Assembly: GCA_013043685.1 (NCBI GenBank)
Contig: JABDNT010000025.1
Span: 1-58,033 of the forward strand
From: Flavobacteriaceae bacterium
Lineage (GTDB): Bacteria; Bacteroidota; Bacteroidia; Flavobacteriales; Flavobacteriaceae
Direction: 5' to 3'
Length of the DNA: 58,033 bases
This document shows, in pieces, positions 52,922 through 58,033 of this stretch. Under the pieces are notes generated by a model. The model saw only the letters and a list, made by a program, of their open reading frames with translations, was not told where the DNA came from and did no database searches. The position numbers and the translations under genes were made by a program. Numbering within the stretch: the first letter of the stretch is position 1; each line of letters starts with the position of its first letter.

Positions 52922-54204
52922 TGAGTCAGTTTGAATTTAAAATGCCCAGGATGGGTGAGAGTATTACGCAAGCCGCCATTATCAAATGGTTTAAAGGCGT
53001 GGGTGACACTATTGAGTTGGATGAGATTTTGCTGGAAGTAGCTACAGATAAGGTTGATTCTGAAGTGCCTGCTACGGTCTCCGGGGAGATCGTAGAATTA
53101 TTGTACAAACCCAATGACGTGGTCGATATAGGCGAAGTGATCGCGATCATTCGAACGAATGGCGAGGTTCCCGAGCCTTCCTCCCGAGCAAAAAAAGCTA
53201 AACCTACGGAAAAGGGAAAAGCCATTTCAGAAAGAAAAAGAAAGCCCAAACCTAAAACGCAGACCGCCTTCAAGGTGAATGAGAATGTGTATATCAGCCC
53301 GTTGATCGATAGCATAGCGAGAACTCACCATGTAAGTTATGAAGAGTTGGCCCGAATTCCGGGAACAGGTAAAGAAGGCAGGCTTAGAAAAAGTGATATC
53401 ATGAATTACCTGGCTGAAGGAAGGCCATTCCAGTTTGCGCAACCCGTTGCGGATAGCTCCGGATTTAAGGTGCCGGATCTTCAATTTGACAAGGGAAAAG
53501 GTAAAATTGTGGAGATGGATCGAATGCGGCAGATGATAGCTGACCATATGGTATTCAGTAAGCATACCTCACCCCATGTGACCGCGTATGTAGAAGCCGA
53601 CCTTACAGAAATGGTAAACTGGCGAAACAAAGTGAAGTCCGGTTTTCTGAAAAAATATAATGAAAAACTAACCTTTACGCCCTTATTTATTGAGTGCATT
53701 GCCAAAGCGATCAAGGCATTCCCGATGATCAATTCCTCACTTGACGGAAAAAAAATCATTGTTAAAGACCATATCAATATAGGAATGGCAACAGCATTGC
53801 CTTCAGGGAATTTGATCGTACCGGTTGTGCGTAATGCCGACAAACTGGATTTAGTGTCATTAGCGGCAGCGACCAATGAGCTGGTTGTAAAAGCAAGGGA
53901 TGGAAAACTGGCGGCAGATGATACCAGCGGAAGTACATTCACCATAAGTAATGTGGGCACATTTGGAAGCCTGATGGGAACACCAATAATTAATCAGCCG
54001 GAAGCTGCGATCCTGGCGACAGGAATTATTAAAAAGAAAGCGGAAGTGATGGAGCGTGAAGATGGAGACCAGATAGAGATCAGGCAAATGATGTATTTGT
54101 CCTTGTCTTTTGACCATCGCATAGTAGATGGATATCTCGCCGGATCGTTCTTGCGAAGGGTCGCGGATGAGATGGAACAATTTAACCAAAAACGAAAAAT
54201 TTAA
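52921..54204 (+). CDS. Dihydrolipoamide acyltransferase (branched-chain 2-oxoacid dehydrogenase E2)
   Basis: 427 residues. An N-terminal lipoyl domain (~1-78) has the lipoylated Lys in EVATDKVDSEVPA. A peripheral-subunit-binding (E3-binding) domain is at ~122-165 (SPLIDSIARTHHVSYEEL, GRLRKSDIMNYLAEG). The catalytic acyltransferase domain (~190-427) ends SLSFDHRIVDGYLAGSFLR (HRxxDG). It accepts branched-chain acyl groups from E1 and passes them to CoA. Basic linkers separate domains. It overlaps the paaY stop by one base and precedes the aminotransferase by 8. Confidence 0.92.
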   Translation: MSQFEFKMPRMGESITQAAIIKWFKGVGDTIELDEILLEVATDKVDSEVPATVSGEIVELLYKPNDVVDIGEVIAIIRTNGEVPEPSSRAKKAKPTEKGKAISERKRKPKPKTQTAFKVNENVYISPLIDSIARTHHVSYEELARIPGTGKEGRLRKSDIMNYLAEGRPFQFAQPVADSSGFKVPDLQFDKGKGKIVEMDRMRQMIADHMVFSKHTSPHVTAYVEADLTEMVNWRNKVKSGFLKKYNEKLTFTPLFIECIAKAIKAFPMINSSLDGKKIIVKDHINIGMATALPSGNLIVPVVRNADKLDLVSLAAATNELVVKARDGKLAADDTSGSTFTISNVGTFGSLMGTPIINQPEAAILATGIIKKKAEVMEREDGDQIEIRQMMYLSLSFDHRIVDGYLAGSFLRRVADEMEQFNQKRKI

Positions 54205-54212
54205 AGAATAGA

Positions 54213-55277
54213 ATGATGGAGATCACGGAACAAATTAAAATTAATAAAACGACCAACTCGAGATTGGCCGCCCTGGATTTCAATTCAATCCCCCTGGGTA
54301 GAACTTTTACAGATCATATGTTTATTTGTGATTATGAAAATGGGCAGTGGCAGAATCCAAGAGTTGAACCTTTAAAGGATATACCTACCCATCCGGCTGC
54401 TATGGCCCTTCACTATGGGCAAGCCATCTTTGAAGGGATGAAAGCTACGCTGGACCAGGAAGGGAATCCTATGTTATTTCGACCGGATCAAAATGCAGCA
54501 CGACTTAATTTCAGTGCGAGACGGATGGGAATGCCGGAATTCTCGGTTGAATTGTTCGTAGAAGGATTGAAAACCTTTGTGGACATGGAGCGCGAATGGA
54601 TTCCTCCGCAGGAGGGAAGTGCCCTGTATATTCGTCCGTTTATGTACGCAGATGAACCATTTATCGGTATGCGGGCAGCAACCAGCTATAAGTTTATGAT
54701 CATCGCATCACCCTCTGGGCCCTTATTCAGTAAACCCATTAACCTATGGGCGGAGAAGCAATTTATTCGTGCTGTTGAAGGAGGAACCGGAGAGGCCAAA
54801 GCAGCAGGGAATTATGCCGCGGCGATCAGGCCGACTGAGATCGCAAAAGAAAAAGGATACGACCAGGTACTTTGGTTGGACGCTGTAGAGCACAGGTATA
54901 TCCAGGAAGTGGGCACTATGAATATTTTCTTTAAGATCGATGGGAAGATAATAACACCTAGCCTTGATGGGGCTGTTCTAAGTGGTATCACTCGCATGAG
55001 CGTGATCGATCTGTTGCGCTCTAAGGAGTATTTAGTGACCGAAAGGCCAATCACCCTGGATGAGATCATTGAAGCCGAGAAAGACGGCAGTCTTGAAGAA
55101 GCATTCGGGACCGGTACGGCGGTAGGCATCGCCTATATAGATACCATAGGATATGATGACAAAGTAATACGGATCTCAGAAGAACATCCTCTGGGACTTG
55201 AAGTTAATGATACATTAAACAGAATTAAAACAGCTAAAGAGCAAGACTCTTTTGGATGGATGGTAAAGGTGATTTAA
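54213..55277 (+). CDS. ilvE: Branched-chain amino acid aminotransferase
   Basis: 354 residues, a fold-type IV PLP enzyme resembling the long (mammalian-type) BCAT. It has HYGQAIFEGMKAT, ALYIRPFMYADEPFIGM, the PLP Lys in TGEAKAAGNYAAAI and EVGTMNIFF. The C-terminal EAFGTGTAVGIAYID segment binds cofactor phosphate. It converts Leu, Ile and Val to 2-oxoacids, the substrates of the E1/E2 encoded on either side. E1 begins two bases after its stop. Confidence 0.92.
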   Translation: MMEITEQIKINKTTNSRLAALDFNSIPLGRTFTDHMFICDYENGQWQNPRVEPLKDIPTHPAAMALHYGQAIFEGMKATLDQEGNPMLFRPDQNAARLNFSARRMGMPEFSVELFVEGLKTFVDMEREWIPPQEGSALYIRPFMYADEPFIGMRAATSYKFMIIASPSGPLFSKPINLWAEKQFIRAVEGGTGEAKAAGNYAAAIRPTEIAKEKGYDQVLWLDAVEHRYIQEVGTMNIFFKIDGKIITPSLDGAVLSGITRMSVIDLLRSKEYLVTERPITLDEIIEAEKDGSLEEAFGTGTAVGIAYIDTIGYDDKVIRISEEHPLGLEVNDTLNRIKTAKEQDSFGWMVKVI

Positions 55278-55279
55278 CC

Positions 55280-57364
55280 ATGATCAAGGAAGAAACAAAA
55301 CTATTGAAAACCAAAACACTGAATAAAGAAACACTTATAAAAGGCTTTCAAAACCTATGCACGGCAAAGGCGTTGACCTTTTTATATGAGGAGAATTTCA
55401 AAACCGTCTCTAAGTACGTGCATGCGACTTCTCGAGGGCATGAGGTGATTCAAACTGCAGTGGGTATGCAATTGAAACCTCAGGATTATGCATTTCCTTA
55501 TTATCGTGACGATGCCATGCTCCTGGCTATAGGTATGCGACCTTATGACCTGATGCTCCAGGTACTTGCCAAGCGGGACGATCCGTTCTCGGGAGGAAGA
55601 ACCTATTATTCGCATCCCAGTTTAAAGGATGAGGATAAACCTAAAATTCCACACCAGAGCTCTGCTACAGGAATGCAGGCGATCCCGGCTACCGGGGCGG
55701 CCATGGGCTTTTGGTATAAGGAGGCCGAAGGCTTAGATGTCAATGATGAAAAACCTATAGTTATTTGTTCATTAGGGGATGCTTCGGTGACAGAAGGAGA
55801 AATTGCTGAGGCATTTCAAATGGCAGCTTTAAAACAACTACCCATATTATATTTGGTTCAGGATAATGGTTGGGATATATCTGCTACTGCTGCAGAAACA
55901 CGAGCACAGAATGCATTTGAATATGCGGCAGGCTTCCATGGCCTGGAAGCTGTTTCCATTGACGGAACCGATTTCGAACAAAGTTATAAGACCATTTCAG
56001 AAGTGATAAACACGATTCGTGAAGAACGAAGGCCATTCCTGGTTCATGCGAAGGTGCCTTTATTGAATCACCATACTTCAGGAGTTCGTATGGAATGGTA
56101 CAGGGATGATCTTGAAGAATCACAAGCTCGGGATCCGTATCCCAAAATGAAGGCGTTGCTCAAGAAATCAGGTCTGAACGATAACGAGATCCAGGCATTG
56201 GAAAATGAGCAAATTAATATAGTTCGTAGCGATTTTAAAAAAGCATTGAAGGCAGAAGATCCGAGGCCTGAGGATCTGTTCACTCACGATTTTGCTCCTA
56301 CGGCTATCCTTGAAGAAAGCGGGGATCGCAGTCCATCGGGAGCCGACAAGGTGGTTATGGTAGACTGTGCGTTATTCGCGATCGAAGAGCTGATGAGAAC
56401 GCATAATGAATGCTTATTATATGGCCAGGATGTGGGTGGAAGACTTGGCGGGGTATTCCGTGAAGCTGCAACTCTTGCTCAGAAATTTGGTGATAACAGG
56501 GTTTTTAATACTCCTATTCAGGAAGCTTTTATTGTAGGTTCAACAGTAGGGATGAGCGCCGTAGGACTGAAGCCTATCGTTGAGGTGCAGTTTGCAGATT
56601 ATATCTGGCCCGGACTAAACCAGTTATTTACGGAAGTGAGCAGAAGTTGTTATTTATCCAATGGTAAGTGGCCTGTTTCCATGATCTTAAGAGTACCGAT
56701 AGGTGCTTATGGTAGTGGCGGACCGTATCATTCGTCATCGGTTGAAAGTGTTGTTTCAAACATTCGCGGCCTCAAAATTGCATACCCTAGTAATGGTGCC
56801 GATCTTAAAGGCCTGATAAAGGCGGCGTACCACGATCCGAATCCCGTAGTTATATTCGAGCATAAAGGATTGTACTGGAGCAAGGTTCCCGGAACAAAGG
56901 GGGCAACTTCAGTTGAGCCTGCCGAGGATTATGTGTTACCATTTGGCAAAGCATGGGTATTACAGGAGATTTGGAAGCAGGAAGAGGAAGAAACACTCGC
57001 TATCATCACCTACGGTATGGGAGTGCACTGGGCTATAAATGCTTCTGAGGAGCTTGGATTGGAAGACAAGATCGAGATAGTGGATCTGCGAACCTTACAC
57101 CCATTAGATTACAACACGGTGTTCAATAGTGTAAAGAAATGCGGAAAATGCCTGGTTGTCACTGAAGAACCCACTGAAAATAGTTTCAGCAGGGCATTAC
57201 AGGGCAGAATACAGGAAGAGTGTTTTCAGGAGCTTGACGGGCCGGTAATGATCATTGGTTCGGAAAATATGCCTGCTATTCCATTGAATAGTACCCTGGA
57301 ACAAGCGATGATCCCATCTGTTAAGAAAGTAAAGAAAAAAATTACTGAAATACTGAAATATTAA
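55280..57364 (+). CDS. 2-oxoacid (branched-chain) dehydrogenase E1, fused alpha and beta
   Basis: 694 residues from the start at 55280; a start at 55256 would overlap ilvE. The alpha half (~1-340) has the ThDP/Mg region ICSLGDASVTEGEIAEAFQM and QDNGWDISA. The beta half (~365-694) has CLLYGQDVGGRLGGVFREAA, NTPIQEAFIVGSTVGMS and a transketolase C-domain (VDLRTLHPLDYNTV). A single chain holding both halves is common for the Bacteroidota BCKDH E1. It decarboxylates branched-chain 2-oxoacids and reductively acylates E2. No E3 (lipoamide dehydrogenase) is in the window. A bidirectional terminator follows. Confidence 0.92.
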   Translation: MIKEETKLLKTKTLNKETLIKGFQNLCTAKALTFLYEENFKTVSKYVHATSRGHEVIQTAVGMQLKPQDYAFPYYRDDAMLLAIGMRPYDLMLQVLAKRDDPFSGGRTYYSHPSLKDEDKPKIPHQSSATGMQAIPATGAAMGFWYKEAEGLDVNDEKPIVICSLGDASVTEGEIAEAFQMAALKQLPILYLVQDNGWDISATAAETRAQNAFEYAAGFHGLEAVSIDGTDFEQSYKTISEVINTIREERRPFLVHAKVPLLNHHTSGVRMEWYRDDLEESQARDPYPKMKALLKKSGLNDNEIQALENEQINIVRSDFKKALKAEDPRPEDLFTHDFAPTAILEESGDRSPSGADKVVMVDCALFAIEELMRTHNECLLYGQDVGGRLGGVFREAATLAQKFGDNRVFNTPIQEAFIVGSTVGMSAVGLKPIVEVQFADYIWPGLNQLFTEVSRSCYLSNGKWPVSMILRVPIGAYGSGGPYHSSSVESVVSNIRGLKIAYPSNGADLKGLIKAAYHDPNPVVIFEHKGLYWSKVPGTKGATSVEPAEDYVLPFGKAWVLQEIWKQEEEETLAIITYGMGVHWAINASEELGLEDKIEIVDLRTLHPLDYNTVFNSVKKCGKCLVVTEEPTENSFSRALQGRIQEECFQELDGPVMIIGSENMPAIPLNSTLEQAMIPSVKKVKKKITEILKY

Positions 57365-57390
57365 AAAGGAGCGCATCCGCGCTCCTTTTT
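57363..57390. terminator. Bidirectional intrinsic terminator
   Basis: aaaaaggagcgc and gcgctccttttt form a 12-bp stem with a 4-base loop (atcc). It closes the paa/branched-chain run (+) and the convergent T9SS cargo gene (-). Confidence 0.92.
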
Positions 57391-57413
57391 CATTACCAAA
57401 CAAATTTCTTGAA

Positions 57414-58033
57414 TTATTGCTTAATTAATTTAACAGTCTGTGTAGTATTTCCTACTACAATCCTGGCGATGTAAACACCGCTGGCATAGTTAGATAGATT
57501 GATACCCATTGCATTGCCTTCTCCTGTGAATTGAGATACTTCAGTACCAAGAACATTGTATAGTGTTACAGATGTAATTGGTTCTTTTGCTTGAATATTC
57601 ACGATGTCAGTAAAGGGATTTGGCCCGTAGCTTAGTCCTTCAATGGTTGTATCTTCTGTACCTAATGTAGGATCAAATATCATAAGGTCAAACTCGATGT
57701 CCACGGGCATAGCACTTAAGTCCTCTGTAAAAACGGCCCAATTGCTTCCTGTGTACCAAACGCCTACTGCCTTATCCATAAGAACATTTGAAGGCGCTCC
57801 AGAAACTCCCCAGTTATGCGTGAGTACTACAATCCCGTTAGGGTTGTTGTTTAAAAGTGGATGGTCAATTTCTGTCCAGTTTCCTGAAATATTTCCAGCA
57901 TCAGCCCTGTGAGTCAAGGTTTGTGCGACCTCAGGATTCACAGCGTAGAAGAAAGCCGAGTCCAATGGAATAGCGGCAAAATCTTCAGCATAAATGATCC
58001 ATCGATCGGTATTTACATCATACCAAACACCAT
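57414..58033 (-). CDS. T9SS type A sorting-domain protein with repeated domain (5' end outside window)
   Basis: The frame is open to the right edge, so at least 205 residues are visible and the start lies outside the window. Two copies of a repeat are seen: one beginning GVWYDVNTDRWIIYAEDFAA (edge) and one GVWYTGSNWAVFTEDLSAMP, each followed by FFYAVNPEV- or FDLMIFDPT-like strands, resembling DUF7452-type modules. The last ~75 residues (SYGPNPFTDIVNIQAKEPI, VTLYNVLGTEVSQFTGEG, LSNYASGVYIARI, ending TVKLIKQ) are a type A (Por_Secre_tail) sorting domain. The protein is therefore secreted and probably anchored or cleaved at the surface. It lies downstream of the terminator at 57363 and shares nothing with the paa genes. 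Confidence 0.85.
   Translation of the reverse strand, partial: GVWYDVNTDRWIIYAEDFAAIPLDSAFFYAVNPEVAQTLTHRADAGNISGNWTEIDHPLLNNNPNGIVVLTHNWGVSGAPSNVLMDKAVGVWYTGSNWAVFTEDLSAMPVDIEFDLMIFDPTLGTEDTTIEGLSYGPNPFTDIVNIQAKEPITSVTLYNVLGTEVSQFTGEGNAMGINLSNYASGVYIARIVVGNTTQTVKLIKQ

Noticed and set aside
1-58033. tRNA, rRNA, CRISPR, insertion sequence, integrase or prophage
   Set aside because: No rRNA or cloverleaf-like segment, no short direct-repeat spacer array, and no transposase, integrase or phage structural gene was seen on reading both strands; the S24 regulator has no phage neighbours.

Overview
The window looks like chromosomal DNA of a member of the Flavobacteriia (Bacteroidota), probably a marine Flavobacteriaceae; I cannot name the genus. 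Four things point there: type IX secretion (T9SS) sorting domains of both types with PorP/SprF and PorE-like proteins; GLPGLI-family, DUF5686 and SusC-like barrel families; promoters of the Bacteroidota TAnnTTTG form; and almost no Shine-Dalgarno dependence. I saw no tRNA, rRNA, CRISPR array, insertion sequence or prophage. Genes are tightly packed and no stretch over 300 bases lacks a gene.

Layout. 1-6067: the 3' end of a giant Ca-binding repeat protein with a type B T9SS sorting domain, then a PorP/SprF-type membrane protein and an OmpA/PorE-like lipid-to-peptidoglycan linker, closed by a bidirectional terminator. 6084-7928: a small acidic lipoprotein, an S24/XRE repressor with two visible operators, and a DUF2461 protein. 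7902-11488: Kdo transferase (waaA), a sugar aminotransferase and galE, i.e. envelope sugar genes. 11533-14390: a TPR gene remnant and an operon of a 2TM protein, folA, a fructosamine-kinase-like gene and fabD. 14452-18005: ergothioneine genes egtB-egtD plus DUF427, facing a class V PLP enzyme. 18092-24177: a broken TonB-like gene, its intact paralogue, thyA, nucleoside transporter, bifunctional nuclease, etfA and etfB. 24392-30508: PDH E1 beta, a DUF5686 barrel and a membrane pyrophosphatase.

30577-39021 holds a putative sensory and envelope module: deoxynucleoside kinase, a propeller-like protein, response regulator and histidine kinase on the minus strand. It is divergent from two GLPGLI proteins and a SusC-like barrel, and three 10-bp-phased GTTAAC-type repeats lie between the two arms.

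39016-57364 is a large catabolic region: a rhodanese protein, a long aromatic amino acid hydroxylase, a TetR regulator, then paaE-A-B-C-D-G-H-I-J, a three-domain PaaZ, a paaF candidate and paaY. It runs directly into branched-chain ketoacid dehydrogenase E2, a branched-chain aminotransferase and a fused E1. Phenylacetyl-CoA would be epoxidised (PaaABCE), isomerised (PaaG), ring-opened and oxidised (PaaZ) and beta-oxidised (PaaF, H, J); the last three genes would degrade Leu/Ile/Val. A palindromic operator overlaps the paa promoter next to the TetR gene. The right edge (57414-58033) is the 3' end of a second T9SS cargo gene, with a type A sorting domain.
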